Positions 23,653 through 33,376 of a stretch of 64,000 nt of DNA are shown in pieces; the first letter of the stretch is position 1; each line of letters begins with the position of its first letter. The stretch is from an uncultured Acetatifactor sp. (GTDB taxonomy: Bacteria > Bacillota > Clostridia > Lachnospirales > Lachnospiraceae). The notes beneath the pieces were generated by a model. The model did no database searches, had not been told where the DNA came from, and saw nothing but the letters and a program-made list of their open reading frames with translations. The translations under genes were made by a program, and so were the position numbers. The stretch covers positions 31,834-95,833 of the forward strand of contig CAJUQT010000009.1 of NCBI GenBank assembly GCA_910588225.1, written 5' to 3'.

Positions 23653-26370
23653 ATGAAGAAATCTTTTTTGAAGAGACTGGGTCTGAATCTGCTTCAGCAT
23701 TTGCTGGCGGCCGGTATTCTGACAGCGGCGGCATGGCTTCTGCTGAATTCTTATATGGCGGTGGATTCCATTAACGGAACAGTGGTATACCGGATATTTC
23801 CTGTGGATACGGAGCAGGAATTCGAGGAATCTGAAATCTATCACGATCTGTTTCGAAACGCAGTATCCGATATCACACAGCTGGTGGTGATAAAGGGACA
23901 GCTGGAGACAGACGGTGTCTTTGATCCCCAGAAAAAAATTGATGTGACGGAGTATGCAGGTAAAATCGGTGCGGATCAGGGCTGTGCCGTCTCTGTGGTG
24001 TATGAGCTGGACGATATCATAAAATGGGGAAAATACGGTGTGGAATATACCAACCGGATTATGAGTATGTCGGAATTTATCGACTATTTCGGTAATTGCT
24101 TTTATCCGGAAAACTTTATCCTGGACGAGCACGGGCAGCTGGTCTTTGACGGCTTCCATCGGGTGGAAGATATGAAGGATGAAGCTGTGGAGGAGATGGA
24201 GGACGGACGGAAAGAAGAGAGCGGAAATGCCAAAGAGGGAAATCCGTCCGGGAAAAGTGAAGAAGAGCTGGCTTTGTTGGAAGAAAAGCTGAACGAGTGC
24301 ACGAGTGAACAGTTGGAGGATATTGTTTTTTCATATATTGTGGCGGCGGACTTAAATGATGTGAAACTGTCCAGAGAGGATGACGGAAGCATGAGCGTGT
24401 ATATTCCCATGCTGAACTGCCGCTATCACACCGTGGATAAGGAAAAGCAGCTTACAAACTATGTGAATAACTGGGTGGATTATATCAGGCTGCAGAATAA
24501 TGTGGTGGCGACCATAGACAGTCTGATGCTAAGTTATCAACGCTACCAGGTCTGCAATGCCGCATACGGGGAGGACAGCAGCAATATTAAATATATGGTG
24601 CGTATGATGACAGACAATGGAATGGTCACATATACAAACCGGTCGGAACTGAAAGAGGAGAGGGAAGACTTTGTGACGGAAGCCTTTTCCGAGTACAGAC
24701 GCTATCTGATTTATTATCCGGACAGCCTTGTGTTTATGGGAAATACCATCATAAATGAGGAGGAGCTGGACGGATATATCAGTGTCTATGATTATGCCTA
24801 TCCGGACACCACGCATATCTGGGTGGGGGTGGATGCTAATTACTCCATTGCAGGAGATGCTTTTTACACAGCAAATGCACTTTATCAGAAAATCGTGCCC
24901 AATATCAGCCGGATTATTTTTCTGATTGGTTTTCTGGCACTGCTGTGGCTGGGAATCGGCATTTATCTCACAGTTACAGCGGGAGCGGCTGTGGGTGAAA
25001 ACGGACAGCGCACCTGGTATCTGAACAGATTTGACAGGCTCTGGACGGAAGCGGTTCTTCTTCTGGGGGCGGCAATATGTTATGGGGCGTACCGCGGTTA
25101 TCAGATTATTGTGGAAATTGTGGCAAACGCGGGAGCGGATATGGAGATCCTGGGAATCCAGCTCACGAGAATTTATCGTTACGGAGCATTTGCGCTGTTT
25201 GGCATTTATATCAGCATTTCAGCCAATCTGCTCTGGTACAGCCTGGTGCGGCGTATTAAGGCGGGAAATCTGTGGAGGGACAGTTTCCTGTGTCTTGTCT
25301 GCAGAAATCTGATAAATTCTGTGAAATTTATCTTTCGCCACAAAAATTCAGTGATCAGCATGCTGCTTCCCTATAATGTTTTCGTTTTTTCCAATCTGGC
25401 CGGAATTGTACTGGCTTACAGTCTGAGGGAACAGATAATGTATACGGTTCTGATTCTGATTGTTATGGTAACAGCGGACGGAATCGTAGGGGTACTGATG
25501 TTCCGACGGAATGCGGAGCAGGTGGAAATTGTGGAGGGAATTAACAGAATCCGTGACGGGGAAGTGGACTTTAAGCTGGAAACGGAAAGCCTTCACGGAG
25601 CCAGCAGAGAATTGGCGGATGCGGTAAACAATATCGGCGAGGGGATTCGAAAAGCGGTGAGAACCAGTATGAAGGATGAGCAGATGAAGACAGATCTGAT
25701 TACAAATGTATCTCATGACATCAAGACACCGCTTACTTCGATTATCAATTACGTGGATCTGCTGAAACGGCTGAAAATCCAGGAGGAACCTGCGAGGGGA
25801 TATATAGAGATTCTGGATAATAAAGCTCAGCGGCTGAAACAGCTCACGGATGATCTGGTGGAGGCTTCTAAAATTTCTTCCGGCAATATCGAACTGGAAA
25901 GGGAAAAACTGAATCTGACGGAATTGATGAATCAGGGGATAGGAGAGTTCTCCGAAAAGCTGGAAGAGTGCAGACTGCAGATTGTATTCGAAGAGGATGA
26001 TGTGCCGGCTTATATTTATGCGGACAGCCGCAGAATGTGGCGTGTAATGGAAAACCTGTTTAACAATATCTGTAAGTATGCTCTGGAAGGAACGAGAATC
26101 TATATTGATCTTCTGAAAGAAGAAGGACAGGTGGAGGTATCTGTGAAAAATATTTCAAGACAGCAGATGAACATTCGCCCGGAAGAGCTGACCGAGCGGT
26201 TTATCCGGGGAGATTCTTCCAGAACAACAGAAGGCAGCGGCCTGGGGCTGTCCATTGCCAAAAGTCTGGTGCAGGTTCAGGGAGGAAATCTGGAGATTCT
26301 TCTGGACGGAGATCTGTTTAAGGTAAAGATTACCTTTCCGGAATATACAACAGCTCGGACGCCTGTCTGA
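23653..26370 (+). CDS. Multi-spanning sensor histidine kinase
   Basis: A 905-residue kinase. One N-terminal membrane span (about 15-33) is followed by a long extracellular region with a charged Glu-rich stretch near 180-215, then about five spans between 410 and 620, a linker, the HisKA domain with phospho-acceptor His688 (NVSHDIKTPLTSI) and an HATPase domain (NLFNNICKYA; SGLGLSIAK). Partner of the preceding regulator. The stop codon lies inside a palindromic repeat, so the C-terminal TARTPV is encoded by repeat DNA. Confidence 0.95.
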   Translation: MKKSFLKRLGLNLLQHLLAAGILTAAAWLLLNSYMAVDSINGTVVYRIFPVDTEQEFEESEIYHDLFRNAVSDITQLVVIKGQLETDGVFDPQKKIDVTEYAGKIGADQGCAVSVVYELDDIIKWGKYGVEYTNRIMSMSEFIDYFGNCFYPENFILDEHGQLVFDGFHRVEDMKDEAVEEMEDGRKEESGNAKEGNPSGKSEEELALLEEKLNECTSEQLEDIVFSYIVAADLNDVKLSREDDGSMSVYIPMLNCRYHTVDKEKQLTNYVNNWVDYIRLQNNVVATIDSLMLSYQRYQVCNAAYGEDSSNIKYMVRMMTDNGMVTYTNRSELKEEREDFVTEAFSEYRRYLIYYPDSLVFMGNTIINEEELDGYISVYDYAYPDTTHIWVGVDANYSIAGDAFYTANALYQKIVPNISRIIFLIGFLALLWLGIGIYLTVTAGAAVGENGQRTWYLNRFDRLWTEAVLLLGAAICYGAYRGYQIIVEIVANAGADMEILGIQLTRIYRYGAFALFGIYISISANLLWYSLVRRIKAGNLWRDSFLCLVCRNLINSVKFIFRHKNSVISMLLPYNVFVFSNLAGIVLAYSLREQIMYTVLILIVMVTADGIVGVLMFRRNAEQVEIVEGINRIRDGEVDFKLETESLHGASRELADAVNNIGEGIRKAVRTSMKDEQMKTDLITNVSHDIKTPLTSIINYVDLLKRLKIQEEPARGYIEILDNKAQRLKQLTDDLVEASKISSGNIELEREKLNLTELMNQGIGEFSEKLEECRLQIVFEEDDVPAYIYADSRRMWRVMENLFNNICKYALEGTRIYIDLLKEEGQVEVSVKNISRQQMNIRPEELTERFIRGDSSRTTEGSGLGLSIAKSLVQVQGGNLEILLDGDLFKVKITFPEYTTARTPV

Positions 26371-26376
26371 GCTGTT
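26349..26376 (+). repeat. Dispersed palindromic repeat, copy at the kinase stop
   Basis: AACAGCTC (26349-26356) pairs with GAGCTGTT (26369-26376). The right half, CCTGTCTGAGCTGTT, matches the repeat at 41450-41476. The kinase stop TGA (26368-26370) is within it. Confidence 0.6.
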
Positions 26377-26410
26377 GCCCAGGGTCCGGACTTCTGCCCG
26401 GGAACCCAGA

Positions 26411-26484
26411 GCGTGTTTGAAAATTCATTCCCTCCCACAAATTGTGAAGCATATCTGTCAGAAAGCAATTTTCAAACACACTCT
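26411..26484. repeat. MITE-like long palindrome, convergent gene end
   Basis: GTGTTTGAAAATT (26413-26425) and AATTTTCAAACAC (26467-26479) are perfect 13-bp inverted ends of a ~70-bp element. The interior (CATTCCCTCCCACAAATTGTGAAG region) is unrelated to neighbours. The right end CTAG overlaps the prs stop codon. Between two convergent genes it can serve as a bidirectional transcription block. The arrangement suggests a small non-autonomous palindromic repeat, but no second copy is in this window. Confidence 0.65.
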
Positions 26485-27676
26485 AGTGAAATTCGAAATC
26501 AACGCGATTGTTGTAGGCCTGTAAAATACCCTGCATTTTTTCCGTGGTGTCAAGTATATTGTTCATGGAGACATCATGGTTCATAAAATCAATGAGAGAA
26601 GCGATGAACTTACTCATATCGGCTTCTGCAAAATAGGGTCTTGTATAAAGCTCCGGAGGAAGATATGTCAGATTGGTGGTAATTAATCTGTCGAAACAGC
26701 CTTTTTCAAACGCTTTGTCAAAGGCGTTCAGACCGTCGGTAAACAGTCCGAAAGTACCGCAGAGGAACACACGTCTGGCATTCATTTTCTTCAGCTGTTC
26801 GGCTGTGTCCAGTATGCTCTGCCCGGAGGATATGATATCGTCAATTATGATGACATCTTTGCTGTCAATGTTGTCGCCCAGGAATTCATGGGCCACAATG
26901 GGATTCCTGCCGTTAATGATGGTGGAATAGTCCCGGCGCTTGTAGAACATGCCTGTGTCTACACCCAGAACGCTGGCAAAATAAATAGCCCTATCCAACG
27001 CTCCTTCGTCAGGACTGATTACGGTGAGATGTTCTTTGTCCACAATCAGGTCGCCTTCGGAATGCAAAAGCACTTTGATAAATTCGTGAGGTGTGGTAAA
27101 ATTATCGAAGCCATTGAGAGGAATGGAATTCTGCACTCTGGGGTCATGAGCATCAAATGTGATAAAATTTTTGATTCCCATATCCTGAAGTTCCCGCAGA
27201 GCGAAGGCACAATCCAGGGATTCCCGGCCGCTGCGCTTATGCTGTCTGCTCTCGTATAGAAACGGCATAATGACATTAATCCTGTGGGCCTTGCCGTTGC
27301 AGGCGCCGATAATGCGTTTCAGATCCTGATAATGATCATCAGGAGACATGTGATTGGTGTATCCGTTCATGGTATAGGTGATGCTGTGATTGCAGACGTC
27401 TACCAGAATGAATAAATCCTTTCCGCGGATGGATTCCCGGAGCATGGCCTTTCCTTCTCCGCTTCCGAAGCGGAGCGTGTCGGCATCCACCAGGTAATTC
27501 AGTTCGCTGTATCCCTGGAAGGCAGGGTCTGTTTTTACTTTATCGTTATGTATGGTTTTCCGGAATTCTACCAGATAATCATTGATTCTCTTTCCCATTG
27601 CCCTTGCGGAAGGCAGTGCTATCAGCTTCAGCGGGGCTGCGGGCATGGCGTTTTCCAGCTCTTGTAAATTAGGCAT
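26483..27676 (-). CDS. prs: Ribose-phosphate pyrophosphokinase, long divergent form
   Basis: A 397-residue PRPP synthase, making phosphoribosyl pyrophosphate from ribose 5-phosphate and ATP. The ATP-site stretch MPFLYESRQHKR, metal-site segment TFDAHDPRVQNSIP and PRPP loop DVIIIDDIISSGQS are present. It is about 80 residues longer than classical Prs and the PRPP loop differs from DDMIDTGGT, so it belongs to a divergent clostridial branch. ATG 27676 is used because GGAGG lies just upstream; the ATG at 27688 overlaps that site. Its stop lies in the end of a palindromic element. Confidence 0.92.
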   Translation of the reverse strand: MPNLQELENAMPAAPLKLIALPSARAMGKRINDYLVEFRKTIHNDKVKTDPAFQGYSELNYLVDADTLRFGSGEGKAMLRESIRGKDLFILVDVCNHSITYTMNGYTNHMSPDDHYQDLKRIIGACNGKAHRINVIMPFLYESRQHKRSGRESLDCAFALRELQDMGIKNFITFDAHDPRVQNSIPLNGFDNFTTPHEFIKVLLHSEGDLIVDKEHLTVISPDEGALDRAIYFASVLGVDTGMFYKRRDYSTIINGRNPIVAHEFLGDNIDSKDVIIIDDIISSGQSILDTAEQLKKMNARRVFLCGTFGLFTDGLNAFDKAFEKGCFDRLITTNLTYLPPELYTRPYFAEADMSKFIASLIDFMNHDVSMNNILDTTEKMQGILQAYNNRVDFEFH

Positions 27677-27738
27677 GATAACCTCCATCTGTTGTTTAAA
27701 GTAAGTAATATTATGTAATAGTCAGGGGGTACTCTTCT

Positions 27739-27767
27739 TTTATAACATTATGACAGTGACACGTCAA
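27739..27767 (-). promoter_or_regulatory. Promoter of prs
   Basis: On the minus strand TTGACG (27767-27762) and TATAAA (27744-27739), 17-bp spacer. Confidence 0.72.
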
Positions 27768-27802
27768 GGGATTTCTTGCAAGACAGAAAGGTGTGGTAAA
27801 AA

Positions 27803-29140
27803 ATGACATATACGGCACATATCATTAAGGCAGTTCTGCCCGGCAGCATTGCCGCGGAGATGGAAGTAGAAGCGGGAGACAGGCTGCTTTCCATCAACGA
27901 TACGAAAATAGAGGATGTTTTTGATTATCAGTTTCTGATACAGGATACGGATATAACGGTTTTGATTGAAAAAAAAGACGGGGAACAATGGCTTTTGGAG
28001 GTAGAGAAAGAACTTGAGGAAGACCTGGGAATTGAATTTGAGAATGGTCTCATGGATGAATACAGACACTGTCGAAATAAATGTATTTTCTGTTTTATCG
28101 ATCAGATGCCTCCGGGAATGAGGGAGACATTGTATTTTAAGGATGATGACTCCAGACTTTCCTTTTTGCAGGGCAATTATGTGACGCTTACGAATATGTC
28201 GGATCATGATATTGAAAGAATCTGCAGATATCATCTGTCCCCCATTAATATATCCTTTCATACCATGAACCCGGAGCTTCGCTGTACAATGCTGAACAAC
28301 AGGTTTGCAGGGGAGGCTTTGAAGAAGGTGGACACCCTGTATGAAGCGGGGATTCCAATGAACGGACAGATTGTTCTCTGTAAGGGGATAAATGACGGGG
28401 CGGAACTGGAATACAGCATAACCGGGCTGATGAAGTATATTCCCATACTGGAGAGCGTTTCCGTTGTGCCGGTGGGACTTACCAGATACCGTGAGGGACT
28501 GTATCCGCTGGAAGCCTTTACAAAGGAGGACGCGGTCAACGTCATTGAGCTGATAGAGCGCTGTCAGAGACGATGCTTTGAAGAATATGGAATTCACTTT
28601 ATCCATGCCAGTGACGAATGGTATCTTCTGGCCGACAGGGAGATGCCGGGGGAAGAACGCTATGACGGATATCTGCAGCTGGAAAACGGTGTGGGAATGT
28701 TGAGGCTGCTTGTGAACGAATTTGAGCAGAGTATGCGGGAGCGGGAAGCGGACGGGCGCTTCCCGGACCTTCTGGTCTCCGGTGAACTTGCACTGGCCAC
28801 GGGACGGCTGGCGTATCCGTATATCCGGCAAATGGCGGAGCGGGTGGAGGCAGCCTGCCCGGAAATCAGGGTCCATGTGTATCCCATTACCAATTATTTC
28901 TTCGGAGAATCCATTACTGTCTCCGGGCTTCTCACCGGGCAGGATCTGGTTGCGCAGCTTGAAGGCATGCCTTTGGGCAGGTGTCTTCTTCTGCCGGAAA
29001 ATATTCTGCGGAGCGGGGAGGATGTATTTTTGGATGATATGCACCTGGAAGAAATGGAAAAGGCTTTACAAGTGCCGGTTTATATTGTAAAATCAAGCGG
29101 AAATGATTTTGTGGAAGCGATTCTTTGTGCATTGAGTTAA
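27803..29140 (+). CDS. DUF512 family protein with PDZ and radical SAM-like domains
   Basis: A 445-residue protein. An N-terminal PDZ-like domain (about 1-65: VEAGDRLLSINDTKIEDVFDYQF) is followed by a radical SAM-type cysteine cluster CRNKCIFCFIDQMP (Cx3Cx2C near residue 93-100) and a C-terminal DUF512 region (RLPY-like LVSGELALATGRLAYPYI). The family is widespread in Clostridia, often next to der, as here. The reaction is unknown. Confidence 0.92.
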   Translation: MTYTAHIIKAVLPGSIAAEMEVEAGDRLLSINDTKIEDVFDYQFLIQDTDITVLIEKKDGEQWLLEVEKELEEDLGIEFENGLMDEYRHCRNKCIFCFIDQMPPGMRETLYFKDDDSRLSFLQGNYVTLTNMSDHDIERICRYHLSPINISFHTMNPELRCTMLNNRFAGEALKKVDTLYEAGIPMNGQIVLCKGINDGAELEYSITGLMKYIPILESVSVVPVGLTRYREGLYPLEAFTKEDAVNVIELIERCQRRCFEEYGIHFIHASDEWYLLADREMPGEERYDGYLQLENGVGMLRLLVNEFEQSMREREADGRFPDLLVSGELALATGRLAYPYIRQMAERVEAACPEIRVHVYPITNYFFGESITVSGLLTGQDLVAQLEGMPLGRCLLLPENILRSGEDVFLDDMHLEEMEKALQVPVYIVKSSGNDFVEAILCALS

Positions 29141-29193
29141 GCAGATGTCTGAAGGGATATGGAAGGCGGATGCTGCGGTGTGAGAGGTGAATT

Positions 29194-30531
29194 ATGGCAA
29201 AAAGAAAGAGAAAGCCGATTGTGGCAGTAGTGGGAAGACCCAATGTGGGAAAATCCACGCTGTTCAATGCGTTGGCAGGACAGCGGATATCTATTGTCCA
29301 GGATACTCCGGGGATTACCAGAGATAGAATTTATACAGATGTCACATGGCTGGACAAGGTATTCACACTGATTGATACCGGGGGAATCGAGCCGGACAGC
29401 AGGGATGTGATTTTGGCTCAGATGCGGGCCCAGGCGGAGATTGCCATAGAGACGGCGGATGTAATCCTTTTTCTGGTGGACGTAAAGCAGGGGCTTGTGG
29501 ATTCGGATGCGAAGGTGGCGGATATGCTGCGCCGTTCTCGAAAGCCGGTGGTGCTGGTAGTCAACAAAGTGGACAGCTTTGAAAAATATATGACAGATGT
29601 CTATGAATTCTACAATCTGGGAATCGGCGATCCCCATCCCATCTCCGCGGCGAACAGGCTGGGACTGGGAGATATGCTGGAGGAGGTGGTTTCCCATTTC
29701 CAGGAGAGCACGGACGAGGAAGAAGAGGACGAGAGACCCCGGGTTGCCATTGTGGGAAAGCCCAATGTGGGGAAATCTTCTCTTATCAATAAGCTGTTGG
29801 GAGAAGAACGGTTGATTGTATCGGACATTGCAGGGACGACCAGAGATGCCGTGGATACGGAGATTGCTTATAAAGGGAAGGAATATGTCTTCATAGATAC
29901 GGCGGGGCTGCGGCGGAAAAATAAAATTAAGCAGGAACTGGAAAAATACATGATTGTCCGGGCCGTAGGTGCGGTGGAACGTGCGGATATTGTAGTATTG
30001 GTCATTGACGCAGTGGAGGGAGTCAGCGAACAGGACGCGAAAATCGCGGGAATTGCCCATGAGCGCGGCAAGGCGGTTATCATTGCCGTAAATAAATGGG
30101 ATGCTGTGGAAAAAGATGACAAGACCATTTACCGGGTGACGGAAAAGGTCCGCAATGTGCTTTCCTATATGCCGTACGCGGAGATTATTTTCATTTCTGC
30201 CCTGACAGGACAGCGGCTGAACAAACTGTTTGATTTAATTGACATGGTCAGTGAAAACCATGCAATGCGTGTGGCTACCGGCGTGCTGAACGAGATAATG
30301 ACGGAAGCGGTGGCGCTGCAGCAGCCTCCGGCTGACAAGGGCAAGAGGCTGAGACTTTACTATATCACCCAGGTGGCGGTGAAACCGCCCACTTTTGTGA
30401 TTTTTGTGAACGATAAAGAGCTGATGCATTTTTCCTATACAAGATATATTGAGAATCAGATAAGGGAGACCTTTGGATTCAGAGGAACGCCTCTGCGGTT
30501 TATTATCAGAGAGCGAAAGGAAAAGGAGTAA
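29194..30531 (+). CDS. der: Ribosome biogenesis GTPase Der (EngA)
   Basis: A 445-residue double GTPase for 50S assembly. First G domain: GRPNVGKSTLFNALAG near residue 11, DTGGIEP, NKVD. Second: GKPNVGKSSLINKLLG near 186, DTAGLRRK, NKWD. The C-terminal KH-like domain ends in FGFRGTPLRFIIRERKEKE. Full length, in the standard der-plsY-gpsA order. Confidence 0.98.
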   Translation: MAKRKRKPIVAVVGRPNVGKSTLFNALAGQRISIVQDTPGITRDRIYTDVTWLDKVFTLIDTGGIEPDSRDVILAQMRAQAEIAIETADVILFLVDVKQGLVDSDAKVADMLRRSRKPVVLVVNKVDSFEKYMTDVYEFYNLGIGDPHPISAANRLGLGDMLEEVVSHFQESTDEEEEDERPRVAIVGKPNVGKSSLINKLLGEERLIVSDIAGTTRDAVDTEIAYKGKEYVFIDTAGLRRKNKIKQELEKYMIVRAVGAVERADIVVLVIDAVEGVSEQDAKIAGIAHERGKAVIIAVNKWDAVEKDDKTIYRVTEKVRNVLSYMPYAEIIFISALTGQRLNKLFDLIDMVSENHAMRVATGVLNEIMTEAVALQQPPADKGKRLRLYYITQVAVKPPTFVIFVNDKELMHFSYTRYIENQIRETFGFRGTPLRFIIRERKEKE

Positions 30532-30539
30532 GAAAAACG

Positions 30540-31214
30540 ATGGAGCGGATAATCTGTTTGGGGATTGGTTATATATTCGGATTGTTTCAAAGTGCTTATT
30601 TTTACGGAAAAGCACATGGAATTGACATCAGACAGCATGGAAGCGGGAATGCCGGTACCACCAATACTCTGCGTGTATTGGGAACGAAGGCGGGCTTGAT
30701 TGTGTTTGCGGGAGACTGTCTGAAATGTATGGCGGCAGTATGGCTTACAAGGCTGATTTTCGGCGGCAGTCATCCGAACATGATATATCTGCTGTGTCTG
30801 TATACGGGAGCAGGAGCCATTCTGGGACATAATTATCCCTTTTATATGGGATTTAGGGGAGGAAAAGGAATTGCTGCCACAGCAGGAATGATTCTGTCCT
30901 TTCATCCCTATTTTATTGTTATGGGCGTGACGGTATTTTTTGGAATTTTTCTCACCACGCATCTGGTGTCGCTGGGTTCGCTTCTGGTGTATCTGGGCTT
31001 TGTGATCGAGATGGTAATCTGTGGTCAAATGGGTGTGTTCGGTGCCATGTCCCAGGAACAGCTGTATGAAATGTATGTGCTGGCGCTGATTTTGGCCGGA
31101 ATGGCCTACTGGAAGCACAGACAGAATATTGTGCGTCTGATACATGGAAATGAGCGCAGAACCTATCTGTTTAAGAAAAATAAAGTAGATGTGGAAGAAG
31201 AACCCAAAAAGTAA
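30540..31214 (+). CDS. plsY: Acyl-phosphate glycerol-3-phosphate acyltransferase PlsY
   Basis: A 224-residue membrane enzyme that acylates glycerol 3-phosphate with acyl-phosphate, the first step of phospholipid synthesis. Motifs: GSGNAGTTNTLRVLG, GHNYPFYMGFRGGKGIA. About seven membrane spans; a charged C-terminal tail (KKNKVDVEEEPKK). It overlaps an upstream extension of gpsA, its pathway partner. Confidence 0.97.
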   Translation: MERIICLGIGYIFGLFQSAYFYGKAHGIDIRQHGSGNAGTTNTLRVLGTKAGLIVFAGDCLKCMAAVWLTRLIFGGSHPNMIYLLCLYTGAGAILGHNYPFYMGFRGGKGIAATAGMILSFHPYFIVMGVTVFFGIFLTTHLVSLGSLLVYLGFVIEMVICGQMGVFGAMSQEQLYEMYVLALILAGMAYWKHRQNIVRLIHGNERRTYLFKKNKVDVEEEPKK

Positions 31215-31227
31215 AAGGGGAGGGAAT

Positions 31228-32247
31228 ATGGCAAAAGTAAGTATCATCGGCGGAGGAAGCTGGGGGATTGCCCTGGCAGTACTGTTACGGAAGAACGGAC
31301 ATGAGATCACAGTCTGGTCGGCATTGGAAAAGGAAATTGCGATGTTGCGGGAATTCCGGGAACATAAGATGCTTCCGGGCGTAAAGCTGCCGGAGGAGAT
31401 TGTGCTTACCACAAATGACAGGGAAGCTGTGGAAGGGAAGGAGCTGCTGGTGATGGCTGTGGCAAGTGCTTACACCAGAGAGACTGCTCACAGGCTGAGC
31501 AGCCTGGCGGCTCCAAAGCAGAAGATTCTGAATGTGGCCAAAGGAATCGAGGAACACACATTGATGACCCTTTCCGAGAGTATCGAACAGGAGATTCCCC
31601 AGGCAGATGTGGCTGTGATGTCCGGGCCCTCCCATGCGGAGGAAGTGGGAAAGGGGCTGCCGACTACCATCGTGGTCGGCGCCCGAACGAAAGCGACTGC
31701 AGAGTATATCCGCAGCCTTTTTATGAACGAGGTGTTCCGGGTATACATCACGCCTGATATTCTGGGGATGGAGCTGGGGGGAGCCTTGAAAAATGTTGTG
31801 GCCCTTGCGGCGGGAATTGCGGACGGCCTGGGCTATGGGGACAATACCAAAGCGGCACTGATTACCAGAGGAATCACGGAGATTGCCAGGCTGGGTACTG
31901 CCATGGGGGGAAAGTTTGAGACATTCTGCGGTCTGACCGGGATTGGAGATCTGATAGTGACCTGTGCGAGCATGCATTCCAGAAACCGCCGTGCAGGGAT
32001 TTTAATCGGCCAGGGGAAGCCCTGTGAGGAAGCCATGGCGGAAGTCAGAATGGTGGTGGAAGGTGTCTATTCCGCAAAGGCCGCCATGGAACTTGCCCGG
32101 AAACACAATGTGCAGATGCCGATTATCGAGCAGGTAAATGCAGTATTATTTGAGGGAAAAGGCGCCGCCCAGGCAGTGAAGGAGCTGATGCTCAGGGACA
32201 AGAAGCTGGAAGTATCTGACCTGCCCTGGCCGGAGGAAATAAGGTAA
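31228..32247 (+). CDS. gpsA: Glycerol-3-phosphate dehydrogenase [NAD(P)+]
   Basis: A 339-residue enzyme reducing dihydroxyacetone phosphate to glycerol 3-phosphate, the PlsY substrate. N-terminal Rossmann motif IIGGGSWGIALA, MSGPSHAEEV near 140, catalytic lysine region GGALKNVVALAAGIADGLGYGDNTKAAL. ATG 31228 follows GGGGAGGG; the longer frame from 31189 overlaps plsY. Confidence 0.97.
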   Translation: MAKVSIIGGGSWGIALAVLLRKNGHEITVWSALEKEIAMLREFREHKMLPGVKLPEEIVLTTNDREAVEGKELLVMAVASAYTRETAHRLSSLAAPKQKILNVAKGIEEHTLMTLSESIEQEIPQADVAVMSGPSHAEEVGKGLPTTIVVGARTKATAEYIRSLFMNEVFRVYITPDILGMELGGALKNVVALAAGIADGLGYGDNTKAALITRGITEIARLGTAMGGKFETFCGLTGIGDLIVTCASMHSRNRRAGILIGQGKPCEEAMAEVRMVVEGVYSAKAAMELARKHNVQMPIIEQVNAVLFEGKGAAQAVKELMLRDKKLEVSDLPWPEEIR

Positions 32248-32252
32248 AGATT

Positions 32253-32281
32253 AGGCGTCACTGGAAAGGGGCGCCTTTTTT
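32253..32281 (+). terminator. Terminator of the der-plsY-gpsA operon
   Basis: AGGCG (32253-32257) pairs with CGCCT (32272-32276), followed by TTTTTT. It overlaps the 3' end of the convergent acyltransferase gene. Confidence 0.7.
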
Positions 32282-33376
32282 GAAGCTTTTTCCCACGAAG
32301 AGACAGAAGAATGGAATTTTTCCGACGACCCTGGTTATAAGCAGTGTAAAAGGCAGAATCACAATTGTTTCCGCTATATTCAGCAGATAGGAGGGTTCGC
32401 GTATAAAGGGAAGTCTGCGCACGAAGAGCAGCAGCACATACCCGGACAGAATATAGATGCCCATGCTGTTTTGTCCAAGCTTAGTCAGAAGCCGGAATTC
32501 CATCTTTCCCTGAGCCTTTTTCAGAAGATACTGCCATAGCAGCGTGAAAAATGCGATGCCGGCAAAACCGATAAGCGTTCTGTAGCAATCAATCTGAAGC
32601 TGAAGGAGAATATTTTTTCCTGTAATTTTATATCCGGAGAGATAAATCATGGAATTTTCGTCGAAGAAGACAAAAAGAGCTCCGAAAAAAGCGCCTGCGG
32701 ACAGCATCTGCCAGAGACGTGGTTCAGCGGGCACAGATAAATACTTATCCAGCCAGTCATGGGAATAAAAGGCGGCTACAAAAAATGGCAGCATATATTT
32801 GTAGGCTCCCAGTCCCAGACCGTCCGGAAGAAAGAGCATGGCAATAAAGCCTGCCGAATATAGGAGAATCGAATCCTTAAAAAAGTAATGCATAACATAA
32901 ACAATCAGAAAGCACCAGAAAACAGCCCACAGAAACCATAAGTTGAGAATGGAATTGTGGAAAAAAGTAAGCAGGAATTCTCCCGGATGAGAGGGAAGCG
33001 GCTCGGAAGCCGTCACCAGAGAACGAATGGTATCTGCTCCTGTCCATAAAAAAATTGGTGCCAGCAGCCGGACTGCCCTTTTTTTCAGTAAAGTAATTTG
33101 CTCGGAACGGCTTTCTGCCCGTTCCATGCTTTCCCGGCAGAGATAGCCGCTGACCGCGATAAAAAGGGGCATATGAAAACTATAGATAAACTGATACAGT
33201 TTATCATAAAAATAAAGGGATCGGGCACTGAAGGCCTCGCCGCTGCCTTCCTGGATACAGTGCCCCAGAACGACCAGTATCACGGCAAAACCCTTCAGCA
33301 CATCCGGCATTTTTTTTCTTTGACGCGTTTTTTGACACAATTCTGCTTTTGCCGCTATATTATCTGTAAATTGCAT
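32258..33376 (-). CDS. Acyltransferase 3 family membrane protein (OafA/YrhL-like)
   Basis: A 372-residue polytopic protein with about ten membrane spans. It begins KKMPDVLKGFAVILVVLGHCIQEG, the acyltransferase-3 start with the conserved His of LGH. Such proteins O-acylate cell-surface polysaccharide or peptidoglycan. ATG 33376 follows a GGAGA site and overlaps the end of metF by 17 bp, so both are on one transcript. Acceptor unknown. Confidence 0.9.
   Translation of the reverse strand: MQFTDNIAAKAELCQKTRQRKKMPDVLKGFAVILVVLGHCIQEGSGEAFSARSLYFYDKLYQFIYSFHMPLFIAVSGYLCRESMERAESRSEQITLLKKRAVRLLAPIFLWTGADTIRSLVTASEPLPSHPGEFLLTFFHNSILNLWFLWAVFWCFLIVYVMHYFFKDSILLYSAGFIAMLFLPDGLGLGAYKYMLPFFVAAFYSHDWLDKYLSVPAEPRLWQMLSAGAFFGALFVFFDENSMIYLSGYKITGKNILLQLQIDCYRTLIGFAGIAFFTLLWQYLLKKAQGKMEFRLLTKLGQNSMGIYILSGYVLLLFVRRLPFIREPSYLLNIAETIVILPFTLLITRVVGKIPFFCLFVGKSFKKGAPFQ

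Noticed and set aside
27764..29044. 426-codon minus-strand frame
   Set aside because: Antisense shadow of the DUF512 gene; no motifs.
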